Shown piece by piece: positions 25,869 through 35,700 of a stretch of 64,000 nucleotides of DNA; positions within the stretch are counted from its first letter, which is position 1; each line of letters opens with the position of its first letter. The translations under genes and the position numbers were made by a program. Below the pieces are notes generated by a model, which worked only from the letters and a program-made list of their open reading frames with translations, made no database searches and was not told where the DNA came from. The DNA is from Corynebacterium sp. J010B-136. GTDB taxonomy: Bacteria; Actinomycetota; Actinomycetes; Mycobacteriales; Mycobacteriaceae. The stretch lies in assembly GCF_002967075.1 (NCBI RefSeq), contig NZ_PUGE01000002.1, forward strand, positions 124,001 through 188,000, in the 5' to 3' direction.

Positions 25869-27023
25869 TTAGTTGCCGTAGAGGTCTTCATCCAGAGCAC
25901 GGGGAGCGCGCTTGCGATTATCGGCCGCATCTGGAGCTGGAGCTTGCTTCGATGGCGCGTCTGTGGGCGGAGTAGGGCGCTTTACGGTCTTTTGTACATC
26001 GCCTGCACGGCGGCGCGGATCGGGGCGCAGACGAGCGTCCGGGCGGGCACGAGAGGTGCGATCTGAGCCAGCTGCATTGACTGCGCCATCGGTGGCGTGG
26101 CGAGTGCCAGACTGTGCACGGCGAGCGCGCTCTTGATTCCTTTGCGCTTCAGTAACCCGACGACCCGCGCGGGAAGCGTAGCCAGAGCGCCCAGCGATGT
26201 CTCCGTGGCGGTACTCACGAGAAGAGCCATCACGAGATGAGACATCACGGCGCGCGGTGCGTCGTGACGCATCAGTGGAGCGGACCCGGCGAACCTCGCT
26301 AGCAGTGCCGCGACGAGACGACGCACGAGGCGAAGGCGCAGGAGGCAGGGTAGTACGCCCAGCGGCACCTGAGCTAGGAGTTTCAAGGCTTGTGGTCTTG
26401 GAATCAGTACCAGGACGCGATTGCGGACGCGGCGTGCGCTTATTGTTTTTGCTGCGCTCGACCAATTCCGCCACGGATAGACGTTCCGTAGTTTTGCGAG
26501 CACGCGAAGTGGTTTGAGTATTTCGGCGATTCGATTCGGCCATCGTCCGGCGATTAACCATTTCTTTAGAGCTAATGCTCGTAGCCTTTTGCTTCGCGCG
26601 GTATAGGCGGAATACCGCAACAGCGATGCATACCAGCAACGTGATGGCCAAATGCGGAAAGACCTGAAGCAGTGGATATGCCGAGGTCACCAAGATGGTC
26701 GCTGAGAACATTGGCGAGCCCTCGCCGGCCGATGCGCGCGAAACTACCCACGACGTTATGAAGATAGCGATACTAAATAACAGTGGAATGGACGCAACGG
26801 TTAGGAATAAACCGCGGACGTGCACAATCAAGCTGGCTGCGATCGCACCGAGGATAAAGCAGATCAAAAAAGGCCAGCCCACTGAAGCTGTGATGGAAGA
26901 AATAAGCAATCCAGTCACAAGGGCGGCCATAATGACAGCAATACTCGTCCACACGGGCAACGCGCCGAAGCCCATTTCGGCGCGGCTACTTACTGGGTGT
27001 GATTGGGTATTGACATGGGACAC
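25869..27023 (-). CDS. DUF6542 membrane protein with long Arg/Ser-rich tail
   Basis: 384 residues. About four membrane helices lie in residues 20-140 (WTSIAVIMAALVTGLLISS and FLICFILGAIAASLIVHV among them), then ~240 residues of basic, low-complexity cytoplasmic tail rich in Arg, Ser, Thr and Pro. The membrane part and position next to ispH/xseA and ychF fit the DUF6542 family of Corynebacteriales. Function is unknown; the tail may bind nucleic acid or acidic partners. It runs toward the ispH terminator and has rmuC upstream on the same strand. Confidence 0.78.
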   Translation of the reverse strand: MSHVNTQSHPVSSRAEMGFGALPVWTSIAVIMAALVTGLLISSITASVGWPFLICFILGAIAASLIVHVRGLFLTVASIPLLFSIAIFITSWVVSRASAGEGSPMFSATILVTSAYPLLQVFPHLAITLLVCIAVAVFRLYRAKQKATSISSKEMVNRRTMAESNRRNTQTTSRARKTTERLSVAELVERSKNNKRTPRPQSRPGTDSKTTSLETPSSGAAGRTTLPPAPSPRASSRRGTASEVRRVRSTDASRRTARRDVSSRDGSSREYRHGDIAGRSGYASRAGRRVTEAQRNQERARRAQSGTRHATDGAVNAAGSDRTSRARPDARLRPDPRRRAGDVQKTVKRPTPPTDAPSKQAPAPDAADNRKRAPRALDEDLYGN

Positions 27024-27058
27024 GGTGAGAGAGTCTACCTTGTCATTTCGCCAAATCC

Positions 27059-28246
27059 TTAACTGCCGGCCGAATTCATGCCGAAGAGATCAGTCCCACC
27101 TTCGTCATTATTGAAGTCAGTGGTGGTTTCGGTGCTGGCCTTGGCTGGAGCAGCTGTCACCGGCGAAAGGTTGGTGGGGCGCTTATCCGTGCGGGTAGGG
27201 ATATCCATTTCTGATAGACGGCGCGCCGTGACCATCACGCGTGAGTCCATTGAAGACAGCGTGGAGTTGAAGGCTTCCACTGCCTTTTCCAAGCTGCGGC
27301 CAACGCGGTTGTAATGGTCACCGACGGTATTAAGTCGCGAGTACAACTCGCTGCCAAGGCGTTGCACTTCACGTGCTTTATTGGAGATATCCTCATGCCG
27401 CCAACCCAAGGCCACCGTGCGCAAGAGCGCGAATAGCGTGGTGGGCGTTGCGATGACCACGTTGCGCTCAAAAGCGTATTCCAGAAGCTCTGGGTCTACG
27501 CCGAGAGCAGCGTCCAAGAACGGATCCGCGGGAGTAAATAGGACGACGAACTCCGGGGTCGGCGAGAAGGCTTCGATGTAGTCCTTATGAGAAAGCTGTT
27601 GCACGTGGGTGCGCACCATGTGTGCATGGCGGCGCAAATAAGCTGCGTGCTCTTCCGGATCGGAAGTTTCCAAGGCATCCAGGTAAGCCGAAAATGGAAC
27701 CTTGGCATCGACCACGATGTGACGTTGAGATGACAAGTTGACCACCAAGTCAGGCCTGACAGCTTTATTTCCCAAGTAAGCAGTGACCTGGGAGTCAAAG
27801 TCAACGTGTTTGACCATTCCGCCAAGCTCAACGACTCGCTCCAATTGGATCTCACCCCAGCGTCCGCGGACATTGGGAGAACGTAACGCCGTTACCAGTT
27901 GATCCGTGCGGTCGGACAGGCGGGTGGAGGTGCGCGACATGGTGTGTACTTGACTGGATAGCTGCGCAAAGGCATTGACGCGCTCAGACTCTAATTCTTG
28001 TAACTGCGAGCCCAGCTTTTCCATCGCGCGCTCGAGCGGAACCATGGTTTGCGCAACCGATTGATTGACGGACTTATTCACAGACAAGGCAAGCTCTGCG
28101 GTATCCGCAGAGTCGCCGGCAGGTGGCTGGCCCAAGGAAAGGGCAGAGGTCCGCGAGCTATGCACGAACCAGCCCAGTGCTGCGCCCAGTAAAAGGCCGA
28201 TGAAAAGACCGACAAATAGCAGCGTGATTGGCAGTGCAGAACTCAT
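27059..28246 (-). CDS. rmuC: RmuC family protein
   Basis: 395 residues. An N-terminal membrane helix (about 5-27, LPITLLFVGLFIGLLLGAAL) precedes a coiled-coil segment (about 50-110), then the RmuC nuclease-like domain with GRWGEIQLERVVELGGM near 128-144, DLVVNLSSQRHIVVDAKVPFSAYLDAL (ends at residues 171 and 197), and VVLFTPADPFLDAAL. RmuC limits recombination at inverted repeats in E. coli. The C-terminal 50 residues are low-complexity. It lies between the DUF6542 gene and the AI-2E exporter gene, all on the minus strand. Confidence 0.92.
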   Translation of the reverse strand: MSSALPITLLFVGLFIGLLLGAALGWFVHSSRTSALSLGQPPAGDSADTAELALSVNKSVNQSVAQTMVPLERAMEKLGSQLQELESERVNAFAQLSSQVHTMSRTSTRLSDRTDQLVTALRSPNVRGRWGEIQLERVVELGGMVKHVDFDSQVTAYLGNKAVRPDLVVNLSSQRHIVVDAKVPFSAYLDALETSDPEEHAAYLRRHAHMVRTHVQQLSHKDYIEAFSPTPEFVVLFTPADPFLDAALGVDPELLEYAFERNVVIATPTTLFALLRTVALGWRHEDISNKAREVQRLGSELYSRLNTVGDHYNRVGRSLEKAVEAFNSTLSSMDSRVMVTARRLSEMDIPTRTDKRPTNLSPVTAAPAKASTETTTDFNNDEGGTDLFGMNSAGS

Positions 28247-28277
28247 GTACTCACTGTCTCATACGCATCAGACAACG

Positions 28278-29816
28278 CTAACGATCGCGGTCGCGCGGAT
28301 CGAGTAGATGTTCGAAGAAATCGCGCGCTTGCTCGATCTTTCCCTTTGCCTGGTTGGCGGCAGTGTTGTTGGGGGTGGCGTCGACATCGACAAGCTGCTC
28401 TAGCGCATCTCCTACTCCGTCGTTGTTGACATCGGAGATAGCTGAAGCCACAGCGGGGGACTGGACATTTTCCGGAAGCTCCGACAATAGCTTGCGGCGG
28501 TGCGCACCTTGAGCCTCGTTATAACGGCCTGCAAGATAACCCGCAACGGTAGCGAATTCGATGTCGCTGGCTTTCTTCTCTCCCGACTGCAACTGCAGCA
28601 TGTCCTGAATGTAGCGGTAGAACACCGCAATCATGGCAGCGGCTGGAACCGCGAGGAAAGCACCAATCAGGTTAAAGAGCGCGCCACCAACGGTAACGGA
28701 GATCAACACGATGACAGGGTGCAGGTTCATGGCTTTGGACTGCAGCCATGGGGAAAGGACGTTGCCTTCTAGCTGCTGCACCAGCAAGACCAGACCCAGA
28801 ACGATGAGAGCTTCTGTAAAGCCCAGAGACACCAGAGCGATTAAGACTGAGAGGGCGCCAGCAACGATCGCACCGACCAGCGGGATAAAACCAGCCACGA
28901 AAGTGATAATCGCAAGTGTCATCGCCAGCGGCACGCCGATGATATACAGACCCGCGCCAATGAAGACTGCGTCAATTAAAGACACCAGTGCCTGCGCGCG
29001 GATATAGCCGCCCAAGCTATTCCAGCCGCGGGTAAGCGCCTCCGTGAGGTGCCAGCCTGCACGACGACTGGTGGCCTGACGAATCCAGGGAAGAAACTTG
29101 TGTCCATCTTTGAGGAAGAAGAACGTCATCACCGTCATCACAACCAAGGTGATAACCACGCTGGTGGCTGTGCCAACGCCAGAGATAAATGACCCGGCGA
29201 TGGAGCCTGCCTGCTGCTGAATCCAATTAGCGATTTCATCAACATACTTGCCAATGTCGGAAGCGTTGAGCTCTAGGGGTGGCCCCTGCGCCCACAGCTG
29301 CAGACGCTGGATACCTTCAACTGCTTGGAGATACAGCGACTGCGATTGGCGGGCAAAATCAGGCGCGACGAAAGAAAAGATGCCGCCGGCAATGAATACA
29401 AAAAGCAAGAGGCTAATGATTGCCGCTAGCGCTGAAGGCACCTTGAACTTACGTAGCGTTGAGGCAATCGGTGCGAGCACCGTACACACAATCAGCGACA
29501 GGACAACGGGCAAAATACCTTGCCAGAAGCTGCCGATGATCTCGCCCAGTAGATATAAAAAGAAGCCAATGACAACCAGGCGAATTGCCCATAGTGAGGC
29601 AGACTTAATCATTCCGCCGGCGACAACCATGCGGTCGACTTGATCGCCTGGGGGATGAGGAGAGATCGCTTCTAAGCGTTCCACATCAGTGTTGTGGTCA
29701 AACTTGCCACTGAGCTGCAATTTTTCCAGCTCACGCGCGGTCACTTCTTGAGCCTGCGCAACTTGTGCTGCATCAGTGGATTGAGCAGTGCTTTCATCGC
29801 TGTGCTCTGTGCTCAT
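28278..29816 (-). CDS. AI-2E family membrane transporter
   Basis: 512 residues from ATG 29816 (MSTEHSDEST). A charged N-terminus of ~75 residues is followed by 7-8 membrane helices of the AI-2E / TqsA / PerM-type family: LRKFKVPSALAAIISLLLF, GGYIRAQALVSLIDAVFIG, FIPLVGAIVAGALSVLIAL and LEGNVLSPWLQSKAMNLHPV. A charged ~90-residue C-terminal tail follows. Family members export signals, organic acids or Na+; substrate unknown. The open frame extends to 30035 but that part is antisense to ychF and is rejected. Confidence 0.88.
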   Translation of the reverse strand: MSTEHSDESTAQSTDAAQVAQAQEVTARELEKLQLSGKFDHNTDVERLEAISPHPPGDQVDRMVVAGGMIKSASLWAIRLVVIGFFLYLLGEIIGSFWQGILPVVLSLIVCTVLAPIASTLRKFKVPSALAAIISLLLFVFIAGGIFSFVAPDFARQSQSLYLQAVEGIQRLQLWAQGPPLELNASDIGKYVDEIANWIQQQAGSIAGSFISGVGTATSVVITLVVMTVMTFFFLKDGHKFLPWIRQATSRRAGWHLTEALTRGWNSLGGYIRAQALVSLIDAVFIGAGLYIIGVPLAMTLAIITFVAGFIPLVGAIVAGALSVLIALVSLGFTEALIVLGLVLLVQQLEGNVLSPWLQSKAMNLHPVIVLISVTVGGALFNLIGAFLAVPAAAMIAVFYRYIQDMLQLQSGEKKASDIEFATVAGYLAGRYNEAQGAHRRKLLSELPENVQSPAVASAISDVNNDGVGDALEQLVDVDATPNNTAANQAKGKIEQARDFFEHLLDPRDRDR

Positions 29817-29955
29817 GTGGTGTTCACCGCCGCTCGGATCTGGTGTTAGAGAATCTTTTGAACTCACGCTTCTATATTGCCCTAAAAATGAATGATTTAG
29901 GCTACAGCCCGCCCATTCTGCCACACCCGCATTGGTGTGCGTTAGGATTGTCCGC

Positions 29956-31041
29956 GTGAGTCTTACACTTGGAATTGTCGGTTTGCCCAACGTTGGCAAG
30001 TCCACTTTGTTTAATGCCCTGACCCGTTCTGACATCTTGGCTGCGAATTACCCCTTCGCCACCATTGAGCCCAATGTCGGCCTGGTCGAATTGCCCGATC
30101 CGCGACTTGGCCGCCTGGCTGAAATTTTCGGCTCCGAGCGCATCTTGCCAGCGACGGTGTCCTTCGTGGATATCGCCGGCATTGTGAAGGGGGCATCGGA
30201 AGGCGAAGGCATGGGCAACGCCTTCCTCTCCAATATCCGCGAAGCTGATGCCATCTGCCAGGTTGTGCGTGCGTTCTCCGATGAGAATGTCATCCACGTC
30301 GATGGCCAGGTCAACCCAACCTCGGATATTTCTGTCATCAACACTGAGTTGATTCTGGCTGACCTGCAGACCATCGAAAAGGCCCTGCCTCGTCTGGAAA
30401 AGGAGGCCAAGAAGAACAAGGATCTGGCTGAGCAGGTTGAAGGCGCCAAGCAAGCGCAGGCCATCTTGGAAGATGACCGCACCTTGTCTGCCGCTGCGAA
30501 GGCCGGCGAAATCGATCTGGCGCTCGTGCGTGACCTGCACTTGATGACGGCGAAGCCTTTCCTTTATGTCTTCAACTCTGACGAAGAGGTCCTTACCGAT
30601 GACGCGAAGAAAGAAGAACTCCGTGCGCTAGTTGCGCCTGCCGATGCAGTCTTCCTCGACGCGCAGACCGAAACCGAACTGCTTGAGCTCGACGAGGACG
30701 AGGCACTGGAGCTTCTCGAGTCTGTCGGTCAGACCGAACCTGGCCTGCAAACCCTAGCGACTGCTGGTTTCAAGACCCTTGGTCTGCAGACCTACCTGAC
30801 CGCTGGCCCAAAGGAGTCCCGCGCGTGGACCATCCGCCAGGGTTCCACCGCCCCTCAAGCTGCTGGTGTTATTCACACCGATTTTGAAAAGGGCTTCATC
30901 AAGGCCGAGATCGTCTCCTTCGAAGACCTCGACGCTGCCGGCTCCATGGCTGAAGCCCGCTCCGCCGGCAAGGTCCGCCAAGAAGGCAAGGACTACGTCA
31001 TGGTCGACGGCGACGTCGTGGAGTTCAAGTTCAACGTGTAA
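29956..31041 (+). CDS. ychF: redox-regulated ATPase YchF
   Basis: A 361-residue Obg-related P-loop protein that prefers ATP. G1 is GIVGLPNVGKSTLFNAL at residues 5-21, G3-like DIAGIVKGASEGEGMGN is near 69-85, a coiled-coil insertion spans ~130-170 and a C-terminal TGS domain (about 275-361) has LQTYLTAGPKESRAWT and GSTAPQAAGVIHTDFEKGF. It associates with ribosomes and acts in stress responses. GTG 29956 is the family start. Divergent from the AI-2E gene; an accessory region begins after it. Confidence 0.95.
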   Translation: MSLTLGIVGLPNVGKSTLFNALTRSDILAANYPFATIEPNVGLVELPDPRLGRLAEIFGSERILPATVSFVDIAGIVKGASEGEGMGNAFLSNIREADAICQVVRAFSDENVIHVDGQVNPTSDISVINTELILADLQTIEKALPRLEKEAKKNKDLAEQVEGAKQAQAILEDDRTLSAAAKAGEIDLALVRDLHLMTAKPFLYVFNSDEEVLTDDAKKEELRALVAPADAVFLDAQTETELLELDEDEALELLESVGQTEPGLQTLATAGFKTLGLQTYLTAGPKESRAWTIRQGSTAPQAAGVIHTDFEKGFIKAEIVSFEDLDAAGSMAEARSAGKVRQEGKDYVMVDGDVVEFKFNV

Positions 31042-31086
31042 CGCCGGGCGTTAATGACGCTTCGCGTTATTGGGGTAGTTTGAAGC

Positions 31087-31160
31087 GTAGCTCAGTAGTT
31101 CACCGACAAGGACGCTGAACGATTGTGGAATCGAGAGCGAGGTGGAGATTTTGACTACCA
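31087..31160 (+). pseudogene. possible relic of a higB toxin gene start
   Basis: In one frame the DNA reads VAQ*FTDKDAERLWNRERG (31087-31143), close to the N-terminus of HigB/RelE-like toxins (typically a xIxSFxDKxTExLWxRER pattern), with an in-frame TAG where Ser would be. The reading then degenerates before the insertion sequence at 31182. The match is from memory of the family and short, so it is tentative. The rest of the gene is gone. Confidence 0.35.
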
Positions 31161-31218
31161 CTGCCAAGCTCCCCCTATACATGAACTAGCCCCGGAAAGT
31201 AGACACGTCGGGGGTTAG

Positions 31219-32067
31219 CTATGCTGCTTGGGTCAGTGTAGCTAACGTGAGTGCTTCGAAGTCATCGGGGGCTAGAAGGTTGCACCAGGAGTGTCGTCTG
31301 CGCGTGTTGTAGCGCATGCACCATCGGAAGACTTTCCTATCACGCAGAACTTCACGCTTTAAGGCGGTATTAAATGATTCTGCCAGGGCATTATCGGCAC
31401 TCGTTCCCACCGCACCCATGGACTGGCGCACACCAAGCTGGTCGCAGTGGTCCCTAAATGCTTGTGAGGTGGACACACTGCCGTGATCGGAATGGAAAAT
31501 TGCCCCTTTAAGGCTTCCGTGGACTCTTCTGGCATGCGACAAAGCTTCGATAACCAGCGATACCCGCATGTGATCGGCTAGTGCATGGCCGACGAGTTTG
31601 CGCGAGTAGGCGTCAATGACCGTGGCCAGGTACATGTTCTTGCCGCCATTACACGGCAGGTAGGTGATCTCGCCTACAGACACGAGATTCGGCCTGTCAG
31701 CGGTGAATTTGCGGCCTACTAATTCTGGCATGACGCGGTGGCCAGGCTTGCGCCCGGTGGTTATGCACCGACGCCGCTTACTAAAGCCTTTCAGCCCCAT
31801 GGATTTCATGATGCGTGCGACCTTCTTGTGATTGGTCGGGCCGAAGTCCGTATCGTCGTTAAGTCTTGCAGCGATGCGTTTAGCACCATAAAGCCCGTGC
31901 TCATCGTCGAAGATGGTCTTGATTCTTGCACCAATAAGAGCATCAGAACACATCTTTAACCTGCGTTCTTCGCGAGTGTTGACCCATTTGTAGAACGAGG
32001 AGCGATTGAGCTTTAACACATGGCACATCCGTGTGAGCCGAATATTCGGTTCGGTGGTCATAGACAA
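31219..32067 (-). CDS. IS3-family transposase OrfB (DDE integrase)
   Basis: 282 residues. An N-terminal HTH_21 region (LKLNRSSFYKWVNTREERR, then DDEHGLYGAKRIAARLNDD) precedes the integrase core with the DDE triad: D in VIDAYSRKLVGHA (~154), D in IFHSDHGSVSTSQ (~215) and E in NALAESFNTALKREV (~251). A C-terminal YNTRRRHSWCNLLAP motif is typical. The frame itself is intact. In IS3 elements OrfB is usually made as an OrfAB fusion by programmed frameshifting, so function depends on orfA, which is damaged here. Confidence 0.9.
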   Translation of the reverse strand: MSMTTEPNIRLTRMCHVLKLNRSSFYKWVNTREERRLKMCSDALIGARIKTIFDDEHGLYGAKRIAARLNDDTDFGPTNHKKVARIMKSMGLKGFSKRRRCITTGRKPGHRVMPELVGRKFTADRPNLVSVGEITYLPCNGGKNMYLATVIDAYSRKLVGHALADHMRVSLVIEALSHARRVHGSLKGAIFHSDHGSVSTSQAFRDHCDQLGVRQSMGAVGTSADNALAESFNTALKREVLRDRKVFRWCMRYNTRRRHSWCNLLAPDDFEALTLATLTQAA

Positions 32068-32079
32068 ACTGGAAGCGGA

Positions 32080-32369
32080 TTACCAGCGTGTCTCTTCGGC
32101 AAAATATTTCGCGGCCTTGCGCAGGATATCGCGCAGCTTCGCGTTCTCTTTTTCTAACTGGCGGATTCGTTCGGAATCAGTCGTCGCCTGGGCCTTGTCA
32201 CGCATGGTTTTCGTGCGGGCGCGTTTGCCGGTGCCGTACTGCTTGATCCAGGAATAAAGTGAAAACGATTGACTCCTAGCTCTGCTGACTCAGACTGAAG
32301 TGAGAGGTCCTCATTGTTTTCGTAGAGGGCCACAGCATCACGTTTGAACTGTTCGGAGTACCTAGGCAT
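32080..32369 (-). pseudogene. IS3-family OrfA, broken by a one-base frameshift
   Basis: It begins MPRYSEQFKRDAVALYENN, the HTH_Tnp_1 start of IS3 OrfA, and reads well to ELGVNRF, then shifts into a nonsense frame at the CGTTTTC run near 32264. One extra T there restores SLYSWIKQYGTGKRARTKTM and the leucine-zipper region ERIRQLEKENAKLREILRKA, ending at TAA 32080-32082, where it overlaps the orfB region as expected. Either the copy is dead or the T-tract is a sequencing error. Confidence 0.8.
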
Positions 32370-32472
32370 GGTGGTAGATTACCTTTCTTCCCAACCCAAC
32401 TGGGCTGGATATCAGGTGTCTAACAAACAGGGGTCAGGTCCGGCGGGGCCTACAAAGTCACCGACCGCGGTT

Positions 32473-32520
32473 AATCCGATGCGCTGAGGTGAAATCAGCC
32501 ACGAGCTAGGCGCATCCATG
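32473..32520 (+). pseudogene. possible relic of a higA antitoxin gene start
   Basis: The frame reads AVNPMR*GEISHELGASM, close to the HigA N-terminal motif NPxHPGEIL, with an in-frame TGA where Pro is expected. It lies just beyond the IS, opposite the possible higB relic, in the normal toxin-then-antitoxin order. The match is short and tentative. The rest of 32437-32715 shows no gene, only the promoter-like TTGACA at 32522 and an open stretch without a start codon (EHRNWIKANSSIF..., ending TAA near 32661). Confidence 0.3.
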
Positions 32521-32715
32521 CGCTTGACACACTATAGGAGCATCGCAACTGGATTAAAGCAAACAGTTCAATATTCAGCTCATCAGATAGCTGGGAGAAG
32601 CGTAATGTCAATAACGATATTTTTGGCCTCTTCCAGTATGTAAAGAATGCTTTAGAGGGATAATATCTATATAAAAGCCTGATTCACATTGTAAAAGCCT
32701 TATTCTCCGTGAAGG

Positions 32716-35700
32716 ATGACGATTGCTGTGAACGCGACCAGTCGTTGGCTACTTGCCAATTCCAGTGACCCCTCGTTGTATCGAGACAGTTCACTGCTGG
32801 TGGCTTTGGTGCGTCAGATTGTCTTTGCGTTCGCGTATTCGATTGCTGTTATTGGCTCATACTCACTGGTATACGGCGATTCGTTAGTCGCAATTGTGTG
32901 GCCATCAGTGGGAATCGCCGTGTGGTGGGCCGTGACTTGCAGAAGCTGGAAAAACTTCGCCCTAATTTGTGGATACGTGTTTCTAGTCCCAGCCATATAC
33001 CTGCACTTTTTTACGGAAACCTCCATCAGGGGAGTGATTCTGGCAGGAATTGCGCACGCTATCGCAGGTCCTGGCGTTGCACTGGTTATGGCATTCATGG
33101 AAAATGCGCAATTGCCAGAACCGTTGCGTAAACGGCGTGCATTCGCACCCTTCTCCCATATTCGCCTTTCAGCCGATGTATTCCGGCTCCTCGTCGCGGG
33201 CATTGTCATGGTCGCAATATCCAAATTGATTGTGATTCTTGCTTATGCACTGGCAGATTTGCCGTATTCATTCACCCTTTATCTGACGATGGCCCTTCGT
33301 GACTTGACTGGCATTATTGTGGTTGCCGGGCCCGGGATTGCACTTGCGACGCCGCTGGTACTAAATATTCACCAATCAGCATGGCGCGAGTTCGCAGTTG
33401 TTTTCATAGCTACGATCGGAGTGCTGGCGCTCATTTTCGGATTTGCTGTAGATCTTCCGACGGTCTACTTGGCAATGTTGCCATTGTATTGGAGTGCAAC
33501 CCGTCTTCCAGTGCCTTTAGCCGTTCTACATGCGGTGATTACCTCAGCAATAGTCGTAATTCTGTATTTCCTATTAGGTACCGGACCTTTTGCGATTACG
33601 GACGAATCCATACTGGTGCAGGCAACGACAATTCAGCTTTTCGTTCTGATGTGTATCTTGTTGTCGCTAGTTGTGTCAACGACAGTCCAGCAGACATCAG
33701 CACTGGTTGAAGAGCTAGAGGTGGTAGCAAAGACCCTTCCTGATGCGCTATTTATCGCAAACAAAAATGGAAGAGTATTTCCTGTTAATGCGGGCGCGAA
33801 GAACCTCGTCAAGCAAACACCGGATGGGCATTATTCCATGCCGAAACTGCAGGATATAGACGGTGAACCCATAGATGAGGAAGAACGTCCGATCAGTTTG
33901 GCCTTGCGTGGACAAGGTGTCGAAAGAGTATTAGTCAAGTTAGGTGAAGTACCGGGAGAAGATCCGGACTTGGCTCGTCGAATCTTCAAAATTAGTGCGT
34001 CACCGATGTATCTGCGTGGAGAAACTGAACCGGGTCATGCGCTTGTGATTTGGCATGACAGTACTAATGAGTATTACACGATGCAGGAATTGACGCGTGC
34101 ATATGAAGAATCGCGGCTGCTATTTGAAAATGCCCCGCACGGGATTGCAATGCTGGAGCCTTCGGGAGAAATCGTAATGGCGAATCGATCCTTTGGTGAC
34201 TTGGTGGGAACGACTCCTGTTCGACTCTTAGGACGAAATCTAGAGGATTTTGGAGTAGAGGAGGGAACCATGGACGACGTGACCCCTGTTCTGTCGGTCC
34301 CAGAAGCCGTTGTGCACTTGGATCGTTCGCTCGAAACCGTGAGAGGTAAACAGAAAAACGTTGCTATGTCATTTAGCTCGATGGGCAATGTTGAAGGCAG
34401 ACCCGGAACATTACTCGTTAATGTTGTCGATGTAACTGAGCGCCAAGAACTCATCGAGCTTGTGAAGCATTTGGCGGATCATGACTCCCTGACAGGATTG
34501 GTCAATCGCAGACGGCTGGAATCTGATATCGAAGAGCTTAGCCTCAAGAATGAACGCGATTCGAGCGATAGTGCATTGTTGCTTTTGGATCTGGATTACT
34601 TCAAGGAAGTTAATGATTCGCTCGGCCATGAGGCTGGTGATCAGTTGCTTATTGAGTTTGCAGAAATCCTCAAAGACAGCGTGAGGGAGTCCGACATTGT
34701 CGGTCGCATCGGTGGCGATGAATTCGTTATTGTTTTGCCCGATACCGACAGGGATGGCGCTGAAGCAATCGGTATCAGAGTTATTGAGTTGGTCAATCAG
34801 CACTTTAAAGGCCGAGGAAAAGTGTTATCGCGGGTGTCAGTAAGTATCGGCGTCACGCTCTTTTCTGATGCTCGTGCCCAAGGTGTGAAACCATTCACTC
34901 TTGCTGATCAGCTGCTTTACGATGCTAAACGCGCAGGTAGAAATCGGATTGCGGTGCGCAAAGCCGAAAACACTATTGTTCGCTCAGCCAAGCCCGCATT
35001 CTCAGTTGAGGGACTTCCGGAGATCTTGGAGTCAGATTCTATCCGCCTCGAGCTGCAGCCGATCCTAGAACTTGAAACAGGTCGGGTGGATGCAGCCGAA
35101 GGCCTGCTCCGGATCAACTTGAATGGCACAGATGTGCCTACGGGGCAGTTTGTTCAGTCGGTTGAACAGGCTGGTCTAGCCCCGGAGCTTGATATCGCAG
35201 TCATGCGAGAAGGTATTAAGCATATTGAGAGGCTGAGAGCTGTGTGTCCGACTTTCAGCCTCGCTTTGAATCTGTCGGGCTACTCTCTGAGCTCTGCGGA
35301 AATGCGGGAGAAACTAAGAGCCGAATTTAAAGCTCATGATTTGCCAAGGGAATCATTTAGGTTTGAGATTACTGAGACCGCTCCCATTGAAGACATTGAC
35401 GCAGCAAAAGAGTTTGTGCAGATGCTGAAAGATTTTGGCTTCCACATCGCAATCGATGACTTTGGCGCAGGACATGAGCCTTATCAATATCTAAAGAAGT
35501 TCGACTTTAGCGTGCTGAAGATTGCAGGTGAGTTCATAGAAGGTATGGTCACCAGCCGCGTGGACCGCAGCATCGTCGAATCTATTGCCCAACTTGCTAA
35601 GGATGAGGAGATGGAAACCGTCGCCGAGTTTGTTTCAAGCAAGGAAATTTTGGAGGCGGTACGGGAGATAGGCGTAACGTACGCCCAAGGTTTCCATATT

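Larger units (their letters stand above)
31182..32436 (-). mobile_element. IS3-family insertion sequence
   Basis: A 1.25-kb element carrying orfA and orfB on the minus strand. The orfA-side end (minus strand) reads TGACCCCTGTTTGTTAGACA; the other end reads TGAACTAGCCCCGGAAAGTA from 31182. Both share CCCC followed 7-8 bases later by AGACAC, an imperfect terminal inverted repeat, and start TGA as IS3 elements do. The orfB-side end could instead be 31187. No flanking target duplication is visible, and orfA is frameshifted, so the copy is probably old or followed by a deletion. Confidence 0.82.

Noticed and set aside
29817..30035. N-terminal extension of the AI-2E transporter
   Set aside because: The extra 73 codons are largely antisense to the start of ychF, and the family begins near the later ATG.
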